Shown in pieces: positions 22,560-36,100 of a DNA stretch of 64,000 bases. The notes below the pieces were generated by a model that made no database searches, was not told the DNA's origin, and saw only the letters and a list, made by a program, of their open reading frames with translations. The translations under genes and the position numbers were made by a program. Location of the stretch: contig JAUJYZ010001545.1 of the NCBI GenBank assembly GCA_033675265.1, positions 515,001-579,000 of the forward strand. The letters run 5' to 3'. The DNA comes from Actinostola sp. cb2023 (lineage: Eukaryota; Cnidaria; Anthozoa; Actiniaria; Actinostolidae). Each line of letters starts with the position of its first letter. The stretch's first letter is position 1.

Positions 22560-25500
22560 TATTATTCTACAAAACTGACTCTTCTCAACTCTTAATTAGA
22601 CTTAAATGATATTAAAATGTGATTTCAAAACTGCTTATCTCGGGAAAGTCGTTATTCACAAGAACTAATGAAAAAAACCTTTATCCAAACTCAGAAGTGC
22701 ATGTGATCGACAGAGTGCTTGATTTTTTTTTTGATTTAATATCGGAGAACTGTTTAATCACCGTTGGGACTAAAATCGTTGAAAATGAGTACATCGATTT
22801 TTTGTCTCGGATAAAGTATTTTTTTGGAAATCATTGGTCTAGTAACAATGTGAGCTAGCGCGAATTTTAATTTATTATTACAATTGTGATCAGAAAACGA
22901 AAGATCAAAAGAACATGGTCACGACTGGTGGTATACTTGTAGCATATGGCTAATTTCATCCCTACTATACTACTTATACCGTATGATGAGCTCCTGTTTG
23001 CGACTATGGAAAAAGAGAGAGAAAATAACAGCACAAAGCTCAAGCAACATAGATTTCTCCATTCTCTCAGATGATTGACAGCACTTTAAACTTGGTATTT
23101 GTTTACAGAATAAGAAAGGTAAACGAGAGTTTGAATTGAAACTTGCAAGCCGCATAAATATAAACATTCCTTGGCTGGTATTTGTATTCGAACAAAGTTT
23201 CTCTAATTTCTAGTGCCTTCTTAAGATTTAAAACTGATCATGTATATACATTCTTTATTTGAAGTATAAGTGACAGGGACTGATTAGTGCGCGTAATTTT
23301 GAAAACGGTGGGTATCAGGATTTCTCTAATGATATCCAATATTGTTTGACCTAGATTGGAGTCAAAAGGCAAATTGTTCATCTAGAGTTAGGCCCTTGGT
23401 CGATAACATTGATATCATTATTACAGGCAATTATTACTGCCATCGTATGTGGAATTAACTGATATATTTAAACGGAGGGAAAAGAAAAATTTCTAAACGA
23501 ATTAATGGGTAAAATTTACTTTCACAATAAATTACAGAACTTGATCTTTCACAGAAAACTTTCTATGTTCAGTTTTTTGGTTTACATAGTTTTATCAAAT
23601 ATAATTTTCGACATTTATATTTTTGGCTGTCATATATTCTAGAAGGATTCCTATGTAGCACCTTTCAACAGGCTGTATTCACTTGAAGGGCGCTGGTTGT
23701 TTTTACATGTAATATCAAACCCGACTTCGAAGGAATTTTTCTTAATTGGCTACATTCTAGAACACATGATCAAAGCCAATGTTATACCAATGGAAACATT
23801 ATTTCACAAAAATTAATTGAATTCAAAAATGTTGACAAGAAGACGATTTGAATGTGACTCTATGTGATGTGTACGTATCTATAATAATAAAATTAATTCC
23901 ACCTTACCTGAAAACATGATTTTGGCCACTGTCCCAACTTTATCCTTCACTTCACTGTTGTCAATTTCAGACTCTACATGAATTTTTTTCCAAGTTGAAG
24001 TCCCCTTAGTTTGTAAGTGAAATAAAGCTTGACTACACTATGTTTTAGTGGCCTTGTGAGCTTCTACGCGTCAGTGAGCGGCCTGAAAGACCCGATATCC
24101 GGGACATTCATTATTAATAAGCTTGCTCTCAAATTTGTTAAACTGGTGACCAAAAACAAAGAGTTTTCTCTTCCATCAGAGTTACGCTACAGCAAGTTTC
24201 ATCAAATATTTTGCATTATTTTTGACGAAAGAATTAATTTGAAAACTGATTGTTGTCCATAGATTCGAAGCTGTTGGGCTAATTTGTTTGTATTGTTAAC
24301 TGTGGTAGGAGGGCAAAGCTAAGAATGAAACAAGAAAGATCAGGCTTTATTACCAGTCGCCCACCTGTGTAGACTTTTAGCTCAGGGAGTCCTAATGCCG
24401 GCAGAACCTCAACATAAATGTCCACTGATACTCTGCTGTCAAAATACATGTCCAATAACTCTAAATAACTCAAGGAGGTGATTAGAATCAGCAAAGCAGA
24501 AACTCAACTATAATCATTCACTGTAAGAACAAGTGTTGCGCAAACTCGATCTCACAATCTCCAAGTTTGATCATTTTCATGTTACCAAAAACATCCAATC
24601 TAATTTTGCTAAAAATCAGCAAAACTTTATCCCGACAGCAGTGATATGGATGTATATTTACTAGTGTTGCAGTGAAGGCTTTAAGGTATTTAAGTAAACG
24701 TTTGCCAAGGTCTTCTGGCTTGCTTGAGTGCCTATGCACATCAGTGGACGAAGTAGCCAAGCTATTACCTTCACCGCGTCCACTATCTAAAACTAGGTTT
24801 ATTTAGTCTAATCTAGACACTGGAAAAACAAGTAAGTTTTCTACGTGACTTTTTTCATTTCTCACCACTTTACGATAAATCGCTAAACAGTGTTTGTTCG
24901 TGGTAGATTTGAGGGGAAAAGCTTTACAAAATCATTAGGGTGGTCCTGGTGGTCATTTCTTGTGGCGCACGAACGGTAGGAAAACAATAGCCATTGTTAT
25001 GGAAAACGTCTGATTGGCTGTTCTATAACGCCGCAAAACTTGAAATCAAACGGCCAAAAAAGTAAAACTGGGCGATAAAATTTGAAAAAGAAGTTCTCAC
25101 AAACTTATAAAAGCATCATTCAAACAGTACAGTGAGTTTGCGTTTTGGTAAATTCCTTTGACGTAGGCTACTTGTATCGATTGTGGCTGCCTAAAAGCGT
25201 TAAGCTCAGCGATGCACGACAGTGAAGGCATGCATAGATTGTGAACAAACGCAACACATTTTTCAAAGCTGATGTGGCGAAGCGCGCAAAAATATCAAAC
25301 TGAAAACCATTAGTTTGGTGAGCAGCCACTGAACAAAAGAACCAACAATAAAAAAGCATGTACTGAATACTCCCAAGCTTAAAACACTCAATGACATGCT
25401 TATTAAATATCATGGACATTTCTTGGATTTCCAAAGAGCGAGCGCGCAAATGCATGAGAGATACCGATCAAGAAACTAGGTTATGACATTATTCCATTCA

Positions 25501-26930
25501 CAAAAATGTCAGGTCTTTTAGCTTACATCCGCTTTAAGTCCTAACAAAACACATCCTTGCTTTTACCGTGGCTTATATTTGCTATATGGTACAGTTTTCT
25601 TTGGGAGGTGCCCGCCTCGAATGTCGTAACTTTGCGCCATTTTTGTCTCACAAACTTGAGGTTTATAAAATACATTTGGGACGCAAATGTGGTATTTGAA
25701 ATGGAATTCAAATAGGAAGGAGGATTACTAATGGTATTTCTGGCTGGCATTAAGAGATGCAAAAAAGTATTCATAGATTTCTGCTTCCTTTTGAATTCTT
25801 AGTTTGTCGTCCGTGTGAATTCGCTGCACTGATGAAGAACACCTTTCCCCGCGCACCATTAGAAAACGGTTCCGTGGCATGCATCAGGTTTCAAGTATGT
25901 CGACACGCAGCGCGCGGTAAGATACAAACAGTGTAAGCTATTCATTTGCTGAGCAAAGAGAACTCTAAAAGCAGTGGTAATTAATCGTGATCTTTCATTC
26001 GCGCTTTTGTGGACTGCTTGCTTGGGTACTAAAGCACTGCATTGTCACAGATATTCTATGGCTTCGAAAAAACTGAACTCTCGATTTGTAACCAAACTGG
26101 GTACGTAGGCGTCACTTTCTACATGCTATCAAAACCGTTTCATTCCGTCGTTTTCTAAATCTATATATTCTTAGATGCCATATAAAGAAATGAAGGAACT
26201 CGAGGTTTGTTTTCATGACCATTTGATCTTTTGATCTTAGCTCTGTCCGGTTTTTCCCTTTGTTCTCGTAAAGATAACCTGCTGTTGGTTAAGAAGGGTG
26301 ACATATCTACTGGTGCACATTTAATGCTTGAGCGCCTTGATCTCAACGCTCTACTGAATAACATGAAAATTGGCACACTACATAGTTGAAAATAACACGG
26401 TTGAACATTGGATGTGAACTTAGACCAAATACTCAGTTGTATGTAAGTGACGTCAATCTATGCATAGAAATTGCTGTCACACGGTATATATCTGAGTAGA
26501 GTATGTTATTCAAGATTACAAAAACGTTTGGGAACAAATGTGTTTGAGGCTGCTATAAAGATTAAATCTCCTACTTGAATGAGACACTCTCCTCCACATT
26601 TCCTCTATCGAGAACAAGTGTAATTTAGACTGTAATTTAGATTGCCTCCATCTACTGCTGAATATAGATACTTATTATTGAAACATCCGATACAAAATGT
26701 AAGTAATTACAAAGGTTATACAAATGACGTATACTTTCTTAGTTAGATTTATTCCCGAATGACAAGTGAATAATGAAATGTTCAGTGAGATTAATAGATA
26801 GATTAGCTGGCTCTACAATTGAAAACTAGATTTGCTATGATGCTCATTGTACTAGCAAAACAGGTCTATGATCTCGATGTATATCTTTGCAAATTATACT
26901 CCAGTGTATACAGACACGGCGGGTAACCTG
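22560..26930. other. intergenic, no gene supported
   Basis: AT-rich sequence of about 4.4 kb. Two minus-strand open stretches at 24279-24494 and 24518-24760 lie next to each other, but I recognise no domain and cannot link them by splice sites, so neither is called. No strong tandem or inverted repeat was noticed. Confidence 0.35.
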
Positions 26931-27198
26931 CAACTCAACAATGGCTGCGTGATATGAAGGTAGCAGTATATAGGTCAACGACAGTGAAAATCTGCGTGGA
27001 ACGATGCGATTCTCTAACTGTTTTCGCCTGACTCCCACTACGTCCTCTCTTCTCCATCGATTCTCCACTTCTCCGCGCGATATCTTCCTCTCGGCTCATT
27101 CTCCGCGCGACTTTCTTATTTCGACTCATTACCACTGAAAAAAACGCGCGCTCTTCAAACCATTGAAATTCATTGGAAATTTGTTGGAAATTCACTTT

Positions 27199-27416
27199 CC
27201 AAAGAATGTCCAAAGAATGTCCAAAGAATGTCCAAAGAATGTCCAAAGAATGTCCAAAGAATGTCCAAAGAATGTCCAAAGAATGTCCAAAGAATGTCCA
27301 AAGAATGTCCAAAGAATGTCCAAAGAATGTCCAAAGAATGTCCAAAGAATGTCCAAAGAATGTCCAAAGAATGTCCAAAGAATGTCCAAAGAATGTCCAA
27401 AGAATGTCCAAAGATT
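27199..27416. repeat. 11-bp tandem repeat, about 20 perfect copies
   Basis: CCAAAGAATGT is repeated essentially without error. The unit has no stop in any of six frames, so all frames stay open; the predicted proteins (MSKECPKNVQR or DILWTFFGHSL periods) are artefacts. The array is flanked by an inverted pair, CGCGCGCTCTTCAA at 27145-27158 and TTGAAGAGCGTGCGTGCG at 27415-27432. Confidence 0.97.
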
Positions 27417-27925
27417 GAAGAGCGTGCGTGCGTTGTCAGTTCCAGTGTACCCTCACGTCGTTCTCCTCTCGTCTCATTCCCCTCACGGAAAGCGCTGAGT
27501 CAAGCCTCGTCCCCAGGGCAGGACGTCTCTATAAGACCACAGGAAGCCCACGCTCTTGTCTCGCAGTCACTTCCAAAAACTAATTTTGCTTTAATTACTG
27601 AATTATATATACCACAGCTGACATGGTATATAAGCAGATTTTCAACTGGTTATCACTATTTTTAAAAAGGTTTTTTTCTTTACAAAATCCGGAGTAAAAA
27701 CATGTTTAGTCGGCGCAGATTTTGACCGACCGTACCAACAGAAACCACACTGTACAAAACTTGTTATATTTTTGCTTCTGAGGAAAATATTTACAAAGAT
27801 TTGAGATAAAACACTGACTCGTTTCTTGAAGTTAAAAACGTTTTGTCGCGAATCTAGAAATGCCGCCATTTTTTTTAGCTTACGTCACGTTATTCACGCA
27901 TGCGCACAAGTTATTCAGGGCTGTC

Positions 27926-28525
27926 CCTCCCCCTCGCGTCTTTTTCCTCTCCACTCATTCCGCTCGCGTCTTTCTTGTCTCGGCCCATTCTCCTGACGTC
28001 TTTTTCCTCTCGTCCCGTTCTCCTCGCGTCTTTCTTGTCTCGGCCCATTCTCCTGACGTCTTTTTTCTCTCGACTCATTCCCCTCGCGTCTTTCTTGTCT
28101 CGGCCCATTCTCCTGACGTCTTTTTCCTCTCGTCCCATTCTCCTCGCGTCTTTCTTGTCTCGGCCCATTCTCCTGACGTCTTTTTTCTCTCGTCCCGTTC
28201 TCCTCGCGTCTTTCTTGTCTCGGCCCATTCTCCTGACGTCTTTTTTCTCTCGACTCATTCCCCTCGCGTCTTTCTTGTCTCGGCCCATTCTCCTGACGTC
28301 TTTAATTTTCTCTCTCGACTCATTCCCCTCGCTTCTTTCTTGTCTCGGCCCATTCTCCTAACGTCTTTTTCCTCTCGTCCCGTTCTCCTCGCGTCTTTCT
28401 TGTCTCGGCCCATTCTCCTGACGTCTTTGCTCTCTCGACTCATTCCCCTCGCGTCTTTCCTATCTCGGTTCATTCCCCTCACGTCGTTTTTCTCTCGACT
28501 CATTCTCTTCGCGTCTTTCTTGTCT
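27926..28525. repeat. 60-bp tandem repeat, about ten copies
   Basis: The unit alternates TCCTGACGTCTTTTTCCTCT and CTCGCGTCTTTCTTGTCTCG, each followed by a CCCATTC or CTCATTC type tail, so it is a dimer of a 30-bp ancestor. Related 30-bp pieces flank the 11-bp array at 27040-27130 and 27450-27490. The period divides by three, so a long frame is open, but it has no signal of selection. Confidence 0.93.
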
Positions 28526-28559
28526 TTTCTTGTAAAGACTTATTAATTGTTGTACGCAA

Positions 28560-30090
28560 TGTCATCAATCGCATGTGTAAGAGAAACATTCATTGTTGTT
28601 GTTCTATTGATATCTCTTCACCATCTCACCAAAGATCTGTCACCGATATACCTCTCGGCGACTTCTTAGCTAGTGGATTTACAATCCGACCTAGACATGC
28701 ACATTTGTACCCGAGTGTCACTCACTCACTTACTCCATAGATTGTAAACTTCTAAGCCTTAAACAACATCATCGATTTGGTAAATAACAACCAGCATTTA
28801 GCATCTCTTCTCCTCCCTCTCTTCATTTCATTTCTTATCTTCTTCTTCGTCGTCGCTCGAAGGGAATCTCTGGAACACTGCGCATCCACAGGGAGCCCAG
28901 CACGCATACAAACGCAGAACTTGCACTTCCTGACTACTGACTCTACAAACGTTCTCTCTCTCTCTCTCCTATTCAATCCACGAGTACGCCTTGGCACCAA
29001 CACTAGTTTCCTCGTTACGTTTTTAGAGTCTTCTACAGAAAAAAAGAGATATATCTCTTGAAATAGAATGGTCACACTTCATGGAATGTTTATTTGATAA
29101 CTCCATTGATATAACTGATAGTAAGAATCTGTACTTGGTCTAATGGATCCCAGCTTGTGCACATGCTAACAGTTTGAATTCAAGTATGGTTTGTTGGTTT
29201 AGTATTTAAAATAATTGGGCGTGTAAACAATTAGTTTAGTATTTAAAATAATTGGGCGTGTAAACAAAAATAGTGAGGGTTAATCAATCAAAACAATTAG
29301 TTAGAAAACATTCACCTGTCAGTGTTACATTGACTTTCTGTCAATATTAACACTAAAACTACAAACCTATGAAGAAACTATCTTGATGATGACAATGACA
29401 ATAGTATTATTTTCGCCAATAAATTGAACTTGGTGAAAACAATACCGTCAAGGCGTTAAGATGGCAAAAAGAAAACATGGACACGCGGTAACGCGCATAA
29501 GATTGAAGTATATCTGCAAAATTTGATTACTTTTTTATGAGCCTGAGCGAATTGAAATAAATGAGCAAAATTTTGAAATAGATTTGATAGCTTGTGTTTT
29601 AATCGTTTGGTGTCTTGATCAAAGCGTTGGTTATTTAACATGTATAAGTTACATGACAGAATTGTACTTGCGTTGGTGATTTTGTTTAAAGTAACATGGC
29701 ACAGTACTCAATGCTCTTTTGTAATCAAAGCTTCTGACTGGTCGATAGTTGGTACCTGTTTACATAATAATACATCGTCTTCACAAATTCTTCACTCATG
29801 ACTTTAGTCCTGATCAAGCGTGACGTCTGACACACGATCATCAAGATCCCAGTAACAAGTCACGTGTTAAAATCCCGAGCATTGATTGGACAAGTAATTC
29901 GACTTTCTTATGATGTAATTTTCCCCTTTGTTCCTTACTTGTCTTGAAAGGCCATTATTTACCAAGGAAAATTAAATACAATTTTCTTTTTAAAATATTT
30001 TAAATGTAATAAGCTGAACTTCGCCCAAGATTTTACAGATATCTTCTTGTTTTGAAGTTGTTTCAAGGTAGGAAACGAACGGGAAGGAGT
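28560..30090. other. intergenic; upstream region of the MANSC gene
   Basis: No exon recognised. A direct duplication of GTTTAGTATTTAAAATAATT with GGGCGTGTAAACAA lies at 29197-29269. The promoter of the next gene should be near the right edge, but I see no unambiguous TATA box at a suitable distance. Confidence 0.4.
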
Positions 30091-30128
30091 GATTCGAAAA
30101 ATGAAGGTGTGACGGACGCAACATCAAA

Positions 30129-33100
30129 ATGTTTCTTGGGATGGTATTGGTCATTTCTGGCGTTTTCATCGGAGGTAGGTCCAGCTTAATTCATCTAATC
30201 GTTGTGCCATATATAGGAAGTATAATGGAATACTTTTATTTACTATAATACTATAGCATCTTCGCTTGATAAGCTCCAAACTTGTAAGAACACTAGAGTT
30301 GAAGAGAATGTCACACTGCGAGGAGGAATTGGTGCAGGAACATTTAAAAAGCTTGCAAAAGTTACTAGCATGGACTCATGCATTGAACTGTGCTGTAAAA
30401 ACCCTTCATGTGATGTCGCCTTTCTCTCCGGCTTAAAATGCTACGGAGTGGAATGTGTTAGTGACGATGAGTGTGAATCAACGGCAACGGATACTTCGGA
30501 AACGAAAGTTCTCATAGCCCACGTAAGGACGGGTAAAAAGAAAGGTTAGTTCATTGAAGAAATCAGCGAGAGAGAAAATCGCTGGCAGATTTTGTATTTC
30601 AGAATATTTGAAGGTTTTTTTAGCTTCACTATGAAGCTTAACAGGACTTGAAAGCCGTAGGAAGTTTATCTTTGTATTAACAATTCGTTTTTGACTTTAT
30701 TTTGATTTCTATTTAGCTGGTATACGATGTGCTTAATAGTAGAAAACACGTGGTGGCTGCGAAGCTGCTATTCTAGACTCCTCAAGTCAGCAAGGCACAC
30801 CAGATAGATATTTTGCAATTATTCAGTCTATCTACGCAGAGTAGCGGTTTTTTCTAAGAAGGCATTTTTCGCTCTGTGAAGCCTTCAGCGGAGCGAGAAA
30901 CGATTTAACTCAGGAACAAAAAATATAAATGATTGATGACAGCCAAACCTGTTCTAGTGAAGTCAAGCGGAGTACACTCCGCAACCTTGGCAGGTTATTG
31001 TAATGTGGTTCAAGCAAATCTCCATGGAAACTCGCGTGTTTAGAAAACTATTTATAACCTCCACAGTATGCTAACAGGCACAGGAGAAAGTCAACAATGC
31101 CAACATAGTTATATAAATGACGTCTTTGAAAATAAAACCATTTAGGAATGGGATCATACTTGTATCTGAGAAAATATAGCAGCTTGTACAAGGCAACATT
31201 CCTACCATTTTATATTTCTTAACTTGAAGCTAAGTGCTTACTCTCCAATCTTGCCTTGTTTTCAATTTCATGCTACAGTAATTCCAGCATGCAACTGTTA
31301 TGAGAACTTTACTGAGTTCCTGTGGTGTTTCTGAACGAATTCAGCATGAGGACGGCGTTCACTATGATTTAACACAGTTTATGTCTCGACAATTATTTGC
31401 AATATCTGAACAAGTATCGTTGATGCTAGCTCACTTGACTTGCAGTCGCCTGCTCTGATGTCGTTTCTAGTTCCCGACATGACGAAGGCGGGGTGGCTGA
31501 AATTTAGGCTACTTTCAGTTTCGTTCGCTCAGTAAACCAACTTAATTTCTGTTCTCTTTGATTCTCTTCTTTATGTCTGCCAGCGAGTTTTCACTATAAA
31601 ATGCTCGATTATTCAAGCCCTAAGTATGTTAAATTTACCAAAACTTTTTAAAATAAATCCTTGGCATTTGATTAGCCAGTTATGTCACGTGACAGGTTTT
31701 TAATGCTAATTAGTAAGCACGAAGACTTGAATCATCGAGTAAATATCAACTAATTTGCCTCTATTGCTTGGTATCAATCAGCTGTTAAAAGTCCTTGAAT
31801 CTCGGCATTTACCTTTGACTGAGTAAAACTGCCCCCTATGTGCTATCAAGCATAGAGTATTCTATTGAAAAGGTGCAATTCAGTGAGCTGATGAAAATTC
31901 CTCACGAGACCGGAAATGACGTTTATTGATATCAAGAAATATAAACATCTTTAACTTGTTTTAATAACTATAAGTAAATCTTTCTAATTTTAACCGTGAA
32001 TTTCCTTAAAGCTAATGAAATTTAACCAATTTCTAAAATGTATCGAAAAGTTGACTTTATAACAAAACTAATTCAGTAACGTTTCGGCTCATCATTCAAA
32101 TAAAGGCTGATAGAGCGAATGAAACTGGAGTTCAATAAAATAAAATTTCGCATCGATGGTGTAATTTTAAATGTTTGGCCAGCCAACGAATTTTTACAAC
32201 TTGGCAAAATTGACCACTTAGTACTAAGTTTTGGTGAAAGTCAAAAGCATTCTTTTGAAAAGTGTCAATATTTCGTGTTTGTCCGGCAATTTCCTTATTT
32301 GGTATCAAACTTCCATATTTGGTATGCCAGCTATGGAGAGAAATCAATGATGAAACTAGTATATTATTATTCACAGGAAACAAATCCTTCGCACTTGCTG
32401 GTATTCCTAAGCACAACACCATGGCGAATAAACCTATTATTGGAAATCCTATTACTGCAAAGCCAGCGACAGGAGTTCAAACTTCTGGATCAGTGGCAAC
32501 GAGCCCGCAATCATCTGTTTCCGGTAAGCAGCCAGTTGGCAAGTCTAAGTCGCCAGTAGTAGCCGTGAATATAAATCCTGGTATGGCAGGCCAGTGTAAA
32601 CCGGGAATAGAGCATAAGGAAGTTACCTTGAAAGGTGGAATCAACGCTGGTACTTACAAAGATGTTGGACACGTGGCTTCAATGGACGACTGCTCCAAAC
32701 AATGTTGCAGTTACGCTCCATGTGACTTAGCATTTATGCTACAAGGGCGGTGTTACCTTGTGGGATGCACTGACGGGAAAAATTGTCAGATGCAAAAAGC
32801 CAAGACTTCTCCTTACCATCCTTCTGTTATGTATGTGGCACGCTGGAACAATGAAGGAGTCAAACACACTAGTGAGTAATTCGAAGCATTAGACAATACT
32901 TGTTTATGGTGCAGAGCTGCACAGTAAACTGGTGACTAATAGTTGCGCGGGAAATTACGGGGCTGTCTTTGGAGGGTTTTTTCAATATGGCGGAAAGTCA
33001 AGACAGCGCGCAACAAACTATACAAACTTTACAGTTTTCTGCGCAATTCTATTCATACTCGGAGTAACGTTCACTGTTTTTTATCTGCAGTCAACGTACA

Positions 33101-36100
33101 TGACGACACATCATCTAACTTTATGTGTAGTCCTATGAAATTAGTGAAAAAGGTCACTCTGAAAGGAGGACTGAAATCTGGAGACTTTACCGATACAGGA
33201 AAGGTAAGGCGAATTTTTAAGGAATTTGAACCAAAAACTGACACTAAGCGAAACGAACTGATGTTTTCCATTACGAACAAATGAAATTGATGTACAAAAA
33301 TGACCTCTAACAAAACCGGGTACCTATTTCAAGGATAGTGGAAATGTTTGCATATTTTTAAATGGCCCACACTTGACTAGTGTTCGTTTTCTTCTGACCC
33401 ACCCTATTATACATATTTTACAGGCTAGAAAATTGAGGCCCACCCCTCCTTTTTTTCCAGCCCCCCCCCCCCTACTTTATGACCAGTAAGCAATGCCTTC
33501 ACTCAAATTCACAGTATATCTAGCTGATATAACGGTGAAGACACATGGTGCAACATTGCGCACAATATTGCTGGATCTCTACACATTGGACTTCAATAAA
33601 CTTGGCAACAACAACTGTACACAAACTGCAATCACATTGCCAGCAATATTGCACCATGTATCTGCTGTACCTTAAAGAACGAACTAACAACAATTTCCCA
33701 GGAACATGTAACATACCACTCACGGTAAGTTCCAGTGTAATTGATTATTGGATTAACTTATTTTGTCTGATTACAGGTTGGTAATATAGGAGAGTGTTAT
33801 GACATGTGTTGTCAGCAACCTTCTTGCAATTTAGCGTTTATGTTGGGACAAAACTGTTTCTCAGTTAAATGCTTTAATAAAGACCTGTGCTCGACTATAC
33901 CCGCACAGCCGTCTATATATAATCCACAAATAGCCTATGTTTGGAACAGAAAAGAGCTTCCTGGGAAAGACAAAGGTATAGTCTGCAATATAGACAATAA
34001 TAAGAAAAACGCAGTTTATTTTAGATTTATTTATTTTAATTTTTTAGAAAAACGCATAGTTTATTTTAAATTTATTTAATTTTAATTTTTTAGAAAAACG
34101 CGTAGTTACGCTGCGTGATACTGAATTCTGTATTGTACTGTACAACAGTGGAACCAGCTCCCCAGATCCGGCTCTCTGACTCGCTGCCCACGTTTAGGAA
34201 TGAGTTACTCTTTTTAGTTAATAGATAGTTACTTATTTATTTGTTTTATTTGAGATATTTTTAAGGCGGTCTGTATTTTTCAAACATTTTGCTAAATACC
34301 AGTAAATCAGATGATGCGCCTATAATTATCACAGCATGATCTGGAACCCCTGTTTAAATATAGGTATAACTATCAGTATTGAGCGTATGACCTAACTCAT
34401 TGCTAAATAAGCATAAGCATAGCCTGCGTAGCCAGGCTCTAAGGGAAAGGAAAGGAAAGGAGGGGGAGGGGTGGGGGAAAAGGAAATGGGAGGGGAATTC
34501 CCCTCCCATTCCCTTACCCTAGAGCCTGGCTACGCAGGCTAGCATAAGCATTGATTTCAGTTAAAGCTATTTCAGTTCACGCTTCATTCGCGCACTCGAA
34601 CAATTCCAGCCAAACTTTAACCACGGTTATTGATCTTACATTGTTTTCATCTTACATTTATTAGCGGAACCTTCAAGCAAGAAAACTGAAGTTCCTAAGC
34701 CTGCACCTATGTGTCCGAAGGGCAAAATAATAGATCACGTGACGCTTGTCGGTGGTCTAAACGCCGGTAATTTCCACGACAACGGTAAAGTGAAAGACGC
34801 TCAGCAATGTCGACGAATTTGCTGTGAAATGCCAAAATGCAATTTGGCATTTATGCTTGGAGTAAATTGCTTCTCCGTCGAATGTAAAACTGCTGCCCTT
34901 TGCAAAACTCAGCCTGCTCAACCGTCTCAGTTTTACCCTCGAATATCTTATGTCCGAGCATTTGGATCCTCGGCATTCATGGCGTCTGGCGACTTTGACA
35001 AGCTTTCGGCTTCAGCACCAGCAACAAAGAGTGATACTCCGCCAGTTCCAAAGCCAGCACAGGTTCCCAAACCTCTAATTCCTGGTCTCCTTGATAGTAC
35101 CAACAAACCTGCTTTACCAGTCAGTAGCCCGGCAATCAAACCACAACTACCCCAACAAACAACTAGCCAGGCAATTCCTGGACTTCCTCAGCAATCTGCA
35201 ATTCCAGGTCTTCCAGTACAGCCATCACAGACACTGGAAGCCGCTTTGAACAAAGCATCTGTAGAACCACCTATCGGCTCAAATCTCAATGCATTACTCG
35301 GTCAGTCACAATTACCAAGTCCGAACCAGCCTGGACAACTTTTGCCACAGCCATCGAAACAACCTCAGAATCCATTACTAGGACAAATGCCATTAGGACA
35401 ATTGCCAGCACTTCCGTTGCCGGACATGAAGCAGGGACAGAACCCTCTACTTCCACCGCCAGCCACGGAGCAGCAACAGATACCGAAAAACATGCAATCA
35501 CCAGTTTTACCTTCACCAAGTCAGGCTCTTGAGATGTCACTTCCTCAGTCTCAAGCACCTGTGCCCCTGCCTGGACAAGGTAAACATTTTTGTCTGTATG
35601 TTGATGGTGTTACCGTTTCATTGACTTAAAATGTTTATTTCCATTTAGGTCCTCTAAGTTCTCTAAGCCCGCAAAATCCTCTAAGTCCTCTAAATCTTCT
35701 AAGTCCACAAAGTACTCCCGAAGAGAAGATAACTGAACTTCCTGTCCCTGGTCCTGTTGATACTCTTACCAAGACCGTAAACTTAACAAATACCATAAAC
35801 GACGCCCAACCAGGTGAGGCCATGAAGATGAACATAGTTGATGGTAAATTACAACTGACACCTGTTGGAAAACACAATCCTAAGAAGAACGCCACCTCTT
35901 CCGTCGGCGCCTTTGATGCCATTCTGGGAGGTGGTGATGACAAAGGTGACAAGTGTATGACTGCGAAGATCATAACTGATGTCACTTTGAAAGGTGGCAA
36001 GAAAGCGGGAAAATTTAAAGACCAAGGTGATGTGAAAAACATGAACGCATGCAAGAAATTATGCTGCAAGGACGAAGAATGCAACTTGGCGTTTATGTTA

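Noticed and set aside
24279..24760. Two neighbouring minus-strand open stretches as a gene
   Set aside because: No recognised domain, intervening stops, and no convincing splice sites to join them.
27163..27665. Open frames across the 11-bp array
   Set aside because: A stop-free 11-bp unit opens every frame on both strands.
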